64,000 nt of DNA from Ischnura elegans (Eukaryota; Arthropoda; Insecta; Odonata; Coenagrionidae), in NCBI RefSeq assembly GCF_921293095.1, contig NC_060257.1:89393449-89457448 (forward strand). Reading direction: 5' to 3'. The translations under genes and the position numbers were made by a program. Positions 34,690 to 46,670 of the stretch are shown here, one piece after another. Numbering within the stretch: the first letter of the stretch is position 1; every line of letters starts with the position of its first letter. The notes under the pieces are model-generated. The model was not told the origin of the DNA, did no database searches, and saw nothing but the letters and a program-made list of their open reading frames with translations.

Positions 34690-36060
34690 TGGTATCTTAA
34701 GATCGGAAATTGACGCTGAAATAAAAGACCTGCGAAAGAATAAAAATAAATAAAATAAAATAAATAACATTCCAGCAGAGCTAATCAAAAATGCAGGAGA
34801 GAAGACCTTATCTCAACTGAATAATACTATTTGCGATATGCACTCATGAAGATATTTACATGGTGACTTCGAGAGGAACTTTCCAATTTCCAAAAAGAAA
34901 ATAGCAGAGAATAGCGAAGATTTCAGGACCAGAGACCTGACGACAAATGCGTCCAAGATACCGACTACACTCATGAACAGGACAACAGAACGAAGAGCAG
35001 AAGAATTTGGATTTAGGAAAAGCAAGGGCATGAAGAAGCAATTTTGTCTTTGTGGCTGCTCATTGACAAGAGAATGGTAAAGAATAAACCGACTGACATT
35101 TTCCGACTTAGAGAAGACTTTTGATGGCGTAGACTGAAACTCAATGCTAGAATTCAGATAGAATTTGAAGTGCCCTACGACAATCGTAGAATATCTAACA
35201 TTTTGTATAACAACCAAGTAGCTGTGGTATAATGAGGACCCATTTGTGGAGAAGCAAGAATTGGAAGAGGAGTGAGACAAGGGAGTGCCCGGTTCTCCCT
35301 AATTTCTAGTGTTTACGAAGAGGAGGCCATCAATTAAATCAATGAGAAGGCCTTGGGTGTCAACGCCCTCGGAGAAAGAATAAGTATGTTACGATTGGCT
35401 GACGACATAGCAGTCATAGCCGAGACAGAGAATGATTTGAAGAAGACAAACAAATAGGGAAAGGACAATGGCCAGATGTCAGGTGAGAACCAATAAAAAG
35501 AATACTAAAATATTAGTATTCAGCCAAAGAGATGGGTCTAGGACAAATATTAGCCTAGGAAAGCAAAAGCTAGAAGAAGCGAAAGAGTTTCGTCACCTAA
35601 AAAGGCCAAATTACCAAAGATGAACGACGATCGAAACAAAAAGCAGAACAGCATACACGAAAAGGGCTTACTACAAAAGGAAGAATCTCCTAACAGCTGA
35701 GAATATAAGCATAGAACTGAGGGAACAGTTAAACAAACAAGGGAGGGGAGAATGATAGAGATAAATGGATCGACGGTGTAAGTAACGAGGAAGTGCCAAG
35801 AAGAGTGGAAGAAAAGAGAAGTCTTTTAAATGCGCTAGGCAGGAGACGGACAAACCTAGTCAGCCACATATCGAGGCATGATGGCCTCATTAAGACTATC
35901 GTAGAAGGACAGGTGGAAGGGAAGAAGGGCAAGGGACGGCCCCGAATGAGTTTCATAGGACAAAGGATTGTAAATGATGTTAAAGAGAAGGAATGCGTCG
36001 CTATGACAAGGCTATCGGATAGGAGAGAGGAATGGAGAGCTGCGTCAAACCAATCGTAAG
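34690..36060 (+). pseudogene. RTE-like LINE relic, longer copy
   Basis: Plus-strand frames keep the RTE order: SEIDAEIKDLRKNK, NIPAELIKNAGEKTLSQLNN, FGFRKSKG, RGVRQGSAR-like, SMLRLADDIAVIAETENDLK, RTNISLGKQKLEEAKEF. The last part, 35793-36059, is open: PRRVEEKRSLLNALGRRRTN, HISRHDGLIKTIVEGQVEGK, then RLSDRREEWRAASNQS and stop. An AATAA-rich microsatellite near 34740 has grown inside the frame. It abuts duplicated block B as the 14-15 kb copy abuts block A. Confidence 0.8.
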
Positions 36061-36189
36061 ACTGTCGACTTGTAATTGAGATAAACAGACTCACTGCCTG
36101 CATAATAATATAAGAGCCATAAATCTCCATGGATTTGGTCACATTTAAACAATCGTCTTTTTCATAATTATTACCCGTGAAGATATTAT
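36061..36189. other. Junction between RTE relic and block B
   Basis: Contains the CCATAAATCTCCATG block shared weakly with about 15056-15075, so the duplication may include the RTE end. Confidence 0.3.
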
Positions 36190-36314
36190 GTTATTTGAAC
36201 TATTTCGGGCTCTGATAGCCTTCTGCTAAAGCTTCACGCAATAAGGAAAAGATCAGTGCATGGGAATATTTGTAGATACATAAAATATTTTAAAAGTGAG
36301 TAATATTGACTAAC

Positions 36315-37670
36315 CACATTTTCCCAGGCTTCCCCATCCATGAAATCTCATCGCAACTCCACGTCAAACCCCACCCATTTCACAGAATATATTCGCCACC
36401 ACAATATTACACGAAAACCTAAAAGGAATAAAAAGGCATTAGAGGATGAAAATAAGGAAGCACAAAAAGATTATATGTAGTTAACTGAAGCATTGTTTAG
36501 GGATGACATGCAACGTGATGCTATGACAGGAGTTCATGCTAACAACCTCGAAAGAAATGAAAGAAAGGAAACACCGAATGAGTGGTTATATATCTAATGT
36601 TGATCGCATACATTTTCAACTTATTAATGTAGGGAAAGCATTGGTCATCAGTTTCAAGTACTAATTATCATAGAAGGGTTACACAATTATTAATTAATGC
36701 ACAGTCGATAAAAGTTAGAAATACAGCCTGTAACTGAATTGGCGGATTACAACTACGAAGATTTAAATATCGTTTAAAGATTTTTAAACATTTTCACAAA
36801 ACTACTAATATTATAACTCACTGTAGGGTTATCATAAAAGGTAATGCATGAAGGTCGAATGGGGGTTGATGACTGGCAACTGAAGCCGTTGACCATGTGA
36901 CAGTTTTGACACGACAGTGCACTCATAATCAATAGGGAAAAAGTGTGGCAGGTATGATACAATTCTCAGCAACTTCTATTAGCACCCCGCATTAACGGCC
37001 ACAGCGATTCCACATGCATCTGTTTGAAACACGATAGCAACTACAAAACTACTCAGAGGTCACCAACGATCGTCAAATGCATCAAAGTTTAAATCTGCAA
37101 ATTTGAGTCTGGATCGAAATGCAATTACACAGAAGAAACACGTCCTACACTCGAAAACTATTACATACGAACAGGATAGAGGAGGATCGAACCAGTTAAT
37201 TAATACAGTAATGCTAAAATTCAATCTCTTCGGCAGAAAATGGGCAATGAAACCTGGCCTATAGCCGAAACACTTATCGCAGAAGAAGTTTTTTTTCAAA
37301 CGAAATTCAGTGTAGAGAAGAAAAACGAGGATTTGGAACAGAATTGAAAATGTTTCCCTATCACAGGCGTTCTTGAAAACACTACGATAATTTTAACAGA
37401 GGCACATTCCTCGCATAGTATCATTTGCAGAAACGGAAATACAGAAGATGCATAAAAAATTGGTTTTTCAAAATGATAGTCACTCTCAAAACGATTACTT
37501 AATAAATCAGAACAGTATTTGCAAATAATCCTCGACTCAAGAATTGAAAATGGATTGATAATTGTAAGAAAAGTATCACCAAAAGAATGGGTTGTGTACT
37601 CACCTCTTATCCCCAAGACATCTTGCCGCGAAATGAAGTCCTAAGGGAGGGAATTCTGATGCTCTCAGCC
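36315..37670 (-). pseudogene. Decayed multi-exon gene, minus strand, copy B
   Basis: Partner of 15690-17146. First exon ends at 37604 with donor GTGAGTAC. The 37060-37299 region is open (FFCDKCFGYRPG, FLPKRLNF, VLINWFDPPLSCSYVIV), while the same frame in copy A has stops. A piece near 36800-37020 shares the NAGC-TAA-TAG reading with copy A. Exon 36315-36418 (104 nt, acceptor TTTTAG, donor GTTAGT) matches the A exon but has TGA after EMGGV. Identity unknown. Confidence 0.4.
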
Positions 37671-37673
37671 GCA

Positions 37674-37728
37674 TGACGTATTGCTGTGACGTCACGATAT
37701 ATTCCGATCGATTTATTTATGAACCAAT
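37674..37728. promoter_or_regulatory. Probable bidirectional promoter, copy B
   Basis: TGACGTA (37674-37680), CRE TGACGTCA (37687-37694) and CCAAT (37724-37728) are kept with the same spacing as copy A; the first CCAAT of copy A is changed to CCGAT here. Confidence 0.5.
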
Positions 37729-38191
37729 GAGAAGCCTTAAAACCACTGGAGATTGTATATGTTGTACTATTCGAATTTTTATAAAATAATATAAATTAAT
37801 AATTGGTATTCTATATAATTATAAAAATTATATCTCATTTTTTCGAGGGAAAAAAATATTTAAAGGTAACGCTGTATACGTTGCTAAAAATTTCGTGATC
37901 AGCCAACGGTCACAGCACACGTGGAACAATATTCCGAAGGTCGGTTTGAGTGCAAAAGACGCCATCGAACAGTCACATCTCGAACAGTCAAACGATCTTC
38001 TTAGAGTCTCCATTCAACTGTTATTTCCAATCCAGCACTCCCCCTCCCCTCCTCCGCAACACACCCCCATTCCCTCACCAACCGTCATTTCGATGTTATC
38101 ATATGTGTGCAAGTTTAAAACATTTCTTTAAACTGCTACAGCCGTTTCGTCGTTGATTGAAGTCACCGTTTCATTCCTTAGGAACGAGGAT

Positions 38192-41100
38192 ATGGAGAGC
38201 GATACAGGCAATCTATCAACAGATATGCGAGGAAAAGAAGCAGAGGTAAAGACTAAGGTACGTGTGAACATGTAATTGACATGACAGAGTTATAACGTAC
38301 AATTGATACAATTGTAATTATGGTGTATTCGAGATTAGAAAAATGCAAAAAGATCCGTCTCCAACATGGCTTAGCATGTAAAATTATTATTGCCTATAAA
38401 AGTGGATAGCGGAGATTGCGAATTGCTAAAGCGGAGTTCAGGAACTATAGGAACATTAGTAATGTAATATGCGGTAAGTGCAAACACTTAAAGTAGAACG
38501 ATGTTCGCATTTGTGCATGAAAATTCTCCCCTGTAAAATAGACTTAATTGCAATCAACACTTCTGTTTCGTGTGGCCACCGATGTATAATGTCGTTGCGG
38601 ATTTAATTATAAAGACCTCAAAATTGCAGGAGGTTAACTGTAAGTGGCTTGCATTAAACTCAAGGCTGGTAATTATCGCTCAGTGGTAACAACTATTTCT
38701 CCTTCGCATTTTCGTGGTATATGGGTTATAACATCTTATGTTCTTTAACATGGAAATACTTTAGCGATTTCCTAAATGAATTTCGTCCGCGTATATATTA
38801 TTTCTTATTCTCTTGATACTTCTCCTATATTCAATTTCACATATTACACTAATGAGTTATCTCTTATCTCATGAATAGTACAAGCGTAAACATAAAAACC
38901 TAGTAAGTGCCAATACAGAACTTTCTACATCAGGAAAGGTCAAAATTATAATATCGCATATGAAAGTACCAATGATACATGGAATAAAATGCAGTCTGAA
39001 TAATTATTATATTAGTATTTCATGTGAACTTTATTGCAATGAAGACTCACGGTTGAAACATCATATGAATCTAATAATGTTTATTTTTCCTGTTTATTCG
39101 CAGATTCATTTCCGAGATAGCATTAAATCTGGAGCCATTATAGAGTGGAGTACGCCGACGCCACTGTCGTAATACGAAATGGATTCCAAAGTGATTCATT
39201 ACGAGCAATAGTGGAGCCCCTATTCTCAACTCAAGATAAAATTTTCCTTTGAAAGGTGACAAATAAAGAAAAGTGCGAGAACCTTCCGATGGCAACAATT
39301 GCTCTATACATGTGTGATCTTCACCGTCAATTCGATCTTTAGGTAAGTAATGTCATTTTTTCACATGAATTGAACAGTTTTCATGAAAAAAATAGCTTAC
39401 AGTGACTTATTTGTCTTAAGTATTCATTAATGTTATTCAGTCACTTTAAGAGGCAATTAATTGTTCAATCTAAAAGCTCTGCTTATTGGAGTTTCTGTGG
39501 TGTTGCATATGCCTAAATACATAAGAAACCTCCTGTATCGAAGTTACTCCAATTTTCGACATTATAATGCTTGCAGACTGTAAGAAAAAGTGGTCTCGAT
39601 GTTATTTAAATTTTATAAATATTTCAACGCTCGCCTATTTCATACCGTAGTTATGCCCTCCGAAGTGACTTAAGTTAAACTTAAATTTCCACTACTTACC
39701 GCTAATCAAACGGATTAATGGATTTTCATAAACGTTTGCTTGCATGGGAATGTTGCTAAGGTTTTCACCGTTAGCACGAAAGCGGCTGGGCCTGAAAGGG
39801 TTAGCTTATAAGTATTGCATGGACCATTCGCATTAGTCATTATAAAATTGAGCGGAAAAATGAGCCTTGGAATGGGCATATAAACCGTTAATGATAGATC
39901 AAACTGACGGAGAGCTTTGCCTGCTTCGATGTCGTAAAGTAAACTAAGACGTTTCATAGGAATGTACTCATTAAATCCTCTCATATTTTGCTTTTATTCC
40001 GAAACGCTTTCGAAATATATAATTTTAGTGGAGTCCACGAAGAAGAAAGAGATGAGGTATTTATTTTTGGTAAACATATCAACGTAATCAACAGAGCCGA
40101 GATATTAAATTTTAATGCATTGCTTGTGTTCCTGGTAACCAGGTCACTACATTACATATGTTTGCGTGTACATCCACCACTATGTACGTTTCTCTTGTCA
40201 ACCCACTTTTTTCCTTGATATGATTCGGTGTTTTCATTCTCTCTCCCCTCATTTTTAACCAACCCAGGTCAACTGTCTTTGCACATAAGTTGAACTCCAA
40301 GACACTTACATGAATTTTTAACCGTAAAGTAAGCTAATTAAGACGATGCGTAAGTGATGAATCTGTTGAAGCGTAAAGAAATGTATTAAAGTCTGCGAAT
40401 ATAATTATGGCATCGCAATTAAACTAGGTCGTTCCAACAACAGTTTTTCATAACGCCATACAGAATTATAAGAGATATATATGCTATTAATACAAATTGA
40501 ACAAATCTGACTACTCAATTTTTTTCAATTCAGTCCCGCGATAGCACAAAATAAAACACTAAAGCCAGGTCCACCGAAAAATACATAATTTTAAAATGAT
40601 CCTGCCTAAAATAAAATAACTAGCATACTTTTATAATATGTAAGTAAGGGGAAATATAAGAAAGCCATGTTAAGCCTCATTAAATCATCCACTTATCACT
40701 ATTGTCGGTCAAATGGATCAAAGACTCGGTCGAACAGAAGCTTGACGGCAGACATCACTGCCTCACATGGGTTAACCCGTCGATGTTTGGAGAGCGCAGT
40801 GGGAAGTTTGGATAAGCTTATCTACTTCCCAAAACTGAATACCTTCCTCACGCTAACCCACTTTTTTCATTCTGTGATTCAGTTCTATTCTCTGCCACCC
40901 AATTTCCACTCTGCCCATGTCAACTCGGTACGCACATAAATTTAAGCATTGACAGTTAACTTTGTTTGAACTAACCGTTTAACCGAATCAATGACGAATG
41001 ACTGCAGAATATTTGAGAGTATATTAGAGCATGAAATATAGAATTTAGAAGATTTCGAAGGCTATTACTTATCCCATGGCACAGTAAATCAATCATGTAG

Positions 41101-42419
41101 AACTTATTGCGACTTGTTTTTTATTTCCACGGAGAAAAATGAGGGAAAGTATTGAATGTTATATCTGTTAAACTAATTTTAGAATTTTATTTTTCTCTAT
41201 TCAAACCCAGGATAGCACAAAATCACGCAATGAAGCCAAATATCGCAGAAAATAATACATTTTAAAAAAGACGTCGTCCAGTGTAAATTAATTCAAATCC
41301 TTGCCAGAAAAAAATGTGTGAAACATTAGTTTGGTTTCAAATAATAGTCTCTAAATACGTTTAAGCTTCACATTGAGTGCAGGAGGAGAAGACTCCCTAC
41401 CTTTCGATTCGATGACATGTCCATCGGCGGCAGAGCTCAGCTGTCCATCGGCGATTCCACAAAATACACACGTTCACCAGCACTTCACATTCAACACACA
41501 ACTGATCATGAATTTATCCACACGAACTTGACACTTTCGCTTCACTGGCTTCTGCCATTGGTTAACACAATAGAAATATTCACATTATTTCCTTGGGACT
41601 ACGTAACTGACCGCTTGAAATGGAGCGAATGAAGCTTTTTTAAGTCTGTATCCACTCGGTTGATTTTTGAATTTTATCACTCACTCCTTTCTCGTGAACC
41701 CTAGAAAATAAGAAGTGGTCATAAAGCTATAACCCAAACAAATACATTGCACCTACGACACTATACATCCAATTGTAGGAAAGAAGAAATGGTGACAGCA
41801 TAAATGCAGGTAGTACATTTTAGCCATTCTTTAAAACCTGTTTTTTGTGATAGATGACCTATTTTAAGTTCATGCTTATCTCTGAAAAATTTTAATGAAA
41901 GGAAACTTGTGCGAAATGTTAAACAAAATTTAAAGAGATATAATATTCTGAGCATATATCCGTAAAAGGTGAGTGATTAAGAGGTAAATTTTCACGTCCA
42001 TTTTCGGCTCATGCTATTTTATATAAAATTTCACGTAGTGATTCATCGCATAACCAGCCCCTGCAGCATAAATTAGGGAATCAAACCCCAAAAATACGGG
42101 TTGCAGAAACTACTTTTGTTTCGACTACCTATATCTCTATGCCGTAATGTATATTGTAATTTTATACCTAACGTGCAAAACGTAATGATTTAATATTAAG
42201 AAACAGCATGGAGAAATAGGAACGAGCAAAAGACATACCTCCACTCTTCAGCAAACAGACCGTCCATCTCTCAACGCCAAACGAACAGCTGTGAGACTCG
42301 GACTTCACTTAAACTGGAATGAGGACTACGAGGAAAAACCGAAAGCGGTGCACTGCTTCTTACTCATTGCTATTGGAGGATTGCTAAGGAATGTGGGGGG
42401 TGTTGCCCTGCATGAATAG
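38192..42419 (+). pseudogene. Decayed multi-exon gene, plus strand, copy B
   Basis: Partner of 17702-22270. Exon 38192-38257 is intact from ATG (MESDTGNLSTDMRGKEAEVK, then TK) with donor GTACGT. Exon 39104-39342 (acceptor TTCGCAG, donor GTAAGT) is 2 nt longer than in A, shifting the frame; both copies share an in-frame TGA before AAGGTGACA and a terminal TAG. The piece from 40029 reads GVHEEERDEVFIFGKHI; 40697-40806 reads SLTADITASHGLTRRCLESA; 41366-41545 reads FRFDDMSIGGRAQLSIGDS; the last, 42252-42419 (acceptor CTTCAG), reads QTDRPSLNAKRTAVRLGLHL, WNEDYEEKPKAVHCFLLIAI and ends at TAG. The last four pieces are open here. It is unrecognised; a living gene with differently placed exons cannot be ruled out. 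Confidence 0.4.
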
Positions 42420-42613
42420 CCCAAGGCAGAGTCAAAAAGTGTTGAACTTCAAATCGCAGTGAATCACGAAGTCTGACGGATGAGTTTCGGTATAGATGTC
42501 GTTGGGCCACATAGCACGGCAGGGATTGAGCTGGTGGTTAAGGAGAGGTAGGGAAAGACCGTTGGAGAGGACGAGGGTAGGGAAAGTGACTCAGGGCACC
42601 ACCCTCTTCACAT

Positions 42614-45440
42614 TAATCTACATAATACCCTGCGAGCCACCTCTAAGGTGTTTGGCAGGGGGCGATCAATCACCAGCATGCAATTGGATTCCCACATGCA
42701 CACCACACGGTCCAAAAAACGTCACGCATACTAACAAATTATAGTAAGGGAGACCGGGGCACGTCGGCCATAGGGGCAGGATGGCACAGTCGAGCTAATT
42801 CACATAATAGACACTGAATCGTGCTAGAAGTCTATCAGAAGGTTGGTAGCACAATTACCCTTTCTCTACAAGACTATTATGGCTGGCAGAGCAGTTTTTG
42901 ACAAGTTATAGTGATTAATTGTATTTTCGAGTGTTTCAGTAAAATTCTACTCCCAGGTTCAATGTGTGTTATTTGAGTTTTGATCAATTTGGGCCCAATA
43001 GTTGAGTACTATAATTAAATATCATAGTTTAAGGATAACTTGTGTGTGGCATACAATCTAAATTGCTGCAGTGAATTTTGTAACGAATAAAATTTATTGT
43101 AAATATGGCGATGGGGCAGGTTGGCCCAGCGACGACGGGGCACGTTGGCCACCCGGGCCCCGTCCTATGTATTCCTTCGTCAAAAATGGCCTAATTTTTA
43201 AAAGACGGTCACTTCCATCATCAAATGAGCTGTCATTCAGGTGTAAATGACTTTATATTGTTTCAAATCGGTTACAATGCATGCTTGCCGACAAGAGTGC
43301 GGGGATGTACCTTTTGCTAAGTTTTGTTATCTCTTTGGACCAACACATACGTTAATTAGGGTATTTATCGTAGCATGACATTAGCATTACATGTCATATT
43401 GTCTGACATTAGCATGTCATACGTTACTCCTTCTCCAAAGCTAGATTTACATTTATCTGGTTAGCGTATATGTCACTGTTTATGCAAATGTGCTTAAGCA
43501 GTTCATCCGATAAAAATGGAAAAAAAGTCGGGTGGACTTACGCATTTTATTGCCTCTTCAGTAGGAAGATTTGGATTACAGTTTAAATTGAGCTCGAAAG
43601 CTGGATTACCCCTTCCCCACTTATATGGATTACTTTATGTTACATTTGAGGGTAAGCTTGCATCAGAAGTCAACTCCAGAGGTGCCGCTGGGTCTGCGAT
43701 TAGTCGTCTTTGGGAGCGTTGGGTTGCGTCTGAACTTATTAGACACAAAGACTCAAATTAAATTCACAGAGGCTAGTAAAATATAAGCGCAGTGGTGAAG
43801 ATAGACATCTATTTGAACGTAACATAGTATCACAATGTAACGCATGTCAACTGAAGCTAAAAAAATAAAATACGCGCGTCCGATATAGGAAGATGAAGAT
43901 TCACTGTGCCTAAAGTGTGCCTTTTTCGACAGTCAGCCTGGAGCACAATGTAATTAGTGCACAAATTGCAAGCGTTGGGCTCATCAGACATATGCGAACA
44001 ATGAAATCCGCGTCCTATTTTACAAGTGCAATAACTGTGCTGATCCTTCGTATCGGGACAGTCACAAAAGTTAACTGGTTTGTATTAGCACGCTATAAAT
44101 CCTAATAATTTAAAGCTTTCCCGTTGTTTTAGTAAAATGGTTACATATATTGAAATAAATTTCTTGATAACTATTAGTTTTATTTTGATTTCTTAAAATC
44201 ATACTAGTTTAGCTTATCAAAAAAAAAATGGGCCAACGTGCCCCAGCCACTGGGCCAACTTACCCCGATGTAGGGGCAGATTGGCCCACCTGTCATATGC
44301 CCAGTGTTTATTTTTTAAAATTTATATCTCATTAATTCAATTTTAACTATTGCCATCCAGATTCAGAAAGACTGTTCTATAATTTAGGAATAATTTCATA
44401 AAGTTAATTATGCATAAATAAATAATATTTAAAAAATCGGGCCAACGTGCCCCGGTCTCCCCTACCATATGCTGTTAGGAATAATAATAAAATTAAGAAA
44501 CATGCATTAAGTTTTCAAAGGTTAGTAGGCTACACTACAAGTCATCTAATCTATTTATGAGTTCTATTGCTGCCGTTATAATCTCCTTTGATCGTGGAAA
44601 AAAAGATATTCTGAATCTGTTTGTTCTACTGTCTATCTCTCTTATTTTATTTACATGATATGATCTTCCGTAGTATGTTGGTGTTCGTAAGATAATGTTA
44701 ACTTCGTCAGAGAAGACTTTGCTATTGAATTTATCTAAAAGGTTTATTCTATTTTGCAATCTATGGTCTGACAGAGATTCCTATCCGAGTTTATCTAAGA
44801 GGTCAGTTACACTAACAAGACTATCGTAACGACCTTTCACATACCTGGCAGCTCTTCTTTGCACGCGTTTAAACTCTGTTATTAAGCCTATTTAATGAGG
44901 GTCCCAAACACTGGCAGCGTATTCTAAATGGGGTCTAACGAGGGAAAAGTAGCTAATTTCTCTCGCTTTGTCGTCGCACTTTCCTAATATCCTTTTAACA
45001 AAACCCATTTTACGATAAGTTTGACCGATTATTTCCCGAATATGTTTATTCCACGATATATCGTAATTGAGTCTAACTGCTAAATATTTCACGGATTCAA
45101 CTGCCTTTAATTGGGTGCCCCGATTTATATAGCTACGTTTTGGGGAGTTATTCTTCTTTCAGAAATTCATTACTACGCATTTTTTTATTTAAATCTAACT
45201 GCCATGCATCGCACCACGCTTGGGTAGCAGCAATGTCATTCGTTAGTTCATCCATATCTTGGCTGGAACGGATTTCCCTGTAAACTACAGCGTCGTCTGC
45301 AAATAATCGTAACTTACTGTGTACTACTTCGCCAATGTCGTTTATATAAAGAAGGAATAGGAGTGGGCCTATGACACTACCCTGAGGGACGCCAGAAGTG
45401 ACTCTAACCTCGTTGGAGACTGCACCGTCTACTCTTGAAT
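42614..45440 (-). pseudogene. CR1-like LINE 3' half, interrupted by a pogo-like element
   Basis: On the minus strand it starts with the reverse-transcriptase catalytic region, GVPQGSVIGPLLFLLYIND and LRLFADDAVVYREI (45440-45290), then AAVQAWCDAWQLDLN-like, KYLAVRLNYDISWNKHI, MGFVKRILGKCDDKAREIS, VRPHLEYAASVWDP (44892-45092) and a C-terminal piece at 44535-44759. The 3' untranslated end follows, broken at 44463 by the transposon and finishing at 42614 with TATTATGTAGAT. It is the only copy here with a readable FADD core. Frameshifts near 44760-44890 and 45150 inactivate it. Confidence 0.85.
42747..44462 (+). mobile_element. pogo/Tc1-like DNA transposon, about 1.7 kb, degenerate
   Basis: Inverted ends RGGGAGACCGGGGCACGT lie between TA dinucleotides (42745-42746, 44463-44464). 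The paralogous LINE end at 23625-23645 shows the uninterrupted site with a single TA, which proves insertion with TA duplication. Subterminal GGGGCA-GTTGGCCC and GGGCCAACGTGCCCC repeats occur at both ends. At 43890-44060 the plus strand reads LCLKCAFFDSQPGAQCN, stop, CTNCKRWAHQTYANNE and KCNNCAD, a Cys/His cluster like the C-terminal zinc finger of pogo/Jerky-type transposases. No DDE core is seen, so it is probably internally deleted. Confidence 0.75.
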
Positions 45441-46190
45441 GAACTCTTGAAAACTAACGTCGTTCACTCAGTTTTAGGATGCGTTATACGAGCGTTGCGA
45501 GGAGTATGGGATGAGGATTAATCACAAGAAGAGCAAGGTTATGCGGTTTTGCAAAGCATCACGAGCGAGGAATTGAGACTTAAGATAAAGGAGGGTGGTG
45601 AAAAACTTGAGCAGTTCAACTATTTAGGCAGTACGTTAGAGAAAAACGTATACAGTAGTAAGGACATTGGGTAGAGAATTGCATTAGCAAAGGAGGCGTT
45701 CATGCACAGGAAGGAGCTTCTAAGAGGATTATTATGTAAGAGTTTAGAGAAAAGGTTAGTGTAGAGTTTGATCTGGAGTGTAGCTCTCTTCGGTGCGGCA
45801 ACGTGGACACTGAGGAAAGAAGACGATAGAAGATTGGAGGCATTCGAGATGTGGGTATGGAGAAGAATGGAGAGGGTGAAATGGACGGAGAGGAAAAGGA
45901 ACTACGAAGTGCTGGATATGGTTGGCGAGGAGAGGCAGCATTTAGATGAGATACGGAGGGGACTGATTGTATGGATGGAGTTAGTGCTTAGCGGGGAGGG
46001 GATGTTGAAAAAGGTGTTAGAGGGTAGAATGTAAGGGAAACGAGGGAGGGGAAGGAAAAGAATAGGATTTTTAGAGAGATTGAAAGGGAGTAGGCCTTAC
46101 AGTGAATTGAAGAAGGCAGCGCTGGAAGAAAAGGGCTCTCTCATCACTCCATGGAAACCTACCTTAATCGGTAGAATACTATAATAACGT
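45441..46190 (+). pseudogene. RTE-like LINE 3' fragment, second subfamily
   Basis: Plus-strand frames: EEYGMRINHKKSKVMRF, a YLGSTLEKN-like block, ALAKEAFMHRKELLRG, WSVALFGAATWTLRKEDDRR, LEAFEMWVWRRMERVKWTER (45768-46034 open). This is the C-terminal half of an RTE-type reverse transcriptase after the catalytic core. It joins the LINE at 45440 and duplicated block B at about 46195. A related piece lies at 47505-47770. Confidence 0.8.
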
Positions 46191-46194
46191 AACT

Positions 46195-46440
46195 CAGTTT
46201 TAAGCGCTCGCATAAATTCGCTGCTTTGTGTTCTATTACGTGTAATCTGGCTATTTTTTTAATTTCAAGGCGAATCTTCAGAAAGAGACGACAAAAATGC
46301 ATGCATAAAATTACACGAGACATTGATTTCATGTCCCTCGGTTTAAATTTAAATAAATGAAATTGTATTTGTTTTCTTCGTATCATTTAGAAATCACGAT
46401 GTTTCCCCTTCAGAGATCTTGAATTTCCTTGGTTTTTGGT
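46195..46440. repeat. Tail of duplicated block B
   Basis: Colinear with 22270-22510: shared CTGCTTTRTGTTCTATTACR, CAAATRAAATTGTATTT-like and AATCACGATGTTTCCCMT blocks. Its separation from the rest of copy B is due to the 42.6-46.2 kb insertions. Confidence 0.75.
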
Positions 46441-46489
46441 GATTTGACTTTCTGATGATATTTTTCTATCACTAAAATATCTGTTATCC

Positions 46490-46670
46490 ACATATAAAAG
46501 TGAATGAGACCATATTGCATCCACACGCTTGCCAAGTCGCCGTAATCTCCGCCGCCGCGGGCCAGAACCGGAGTCGACCGCAGGCTCGAAAAAACGATTT
46601 CAAATTCGAGGTTGCAAGTTGGTGCAAGGTTTTACTTTAGATTCACAATATAGAAGCTTCAAAAAACGAC
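46490..46670 (-). repeat. Dispersed repeat R2, copy 2 (inverted)
   Basis: Inverted relative to 28570-28770; the boundary with the block B tail at about 46440 is where A and B similarity ends, so R2 may have inserted at the duplication edge. Confidence 0.75.

Larger units (their letters stand above)
36190..42610. repeat. Large direct duplication, copy B
   Basis: Colinear with 15.4-22.25 kb (block list under copy A). Compared with copy A it lacks the AT microsatellite and several short stretches, including about 18 bp around the GTGAGC donor near 41545. It is cut at 42610 by a LINE 3' end; the next part of the block resumes at 46195. Confidence 0.85.

Noticed and set aside
39104-39342. Selenocysteine reading of the shared TGA
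   Set aside because: The exon also ends in an in-frame TAG and copies carry other lesions; decay is simpler.
43516-43761. Transposase catalytic domain of the pogo-like element
   Set aside because: 81-codon frame has no DDE motif or recognisable fold signature.
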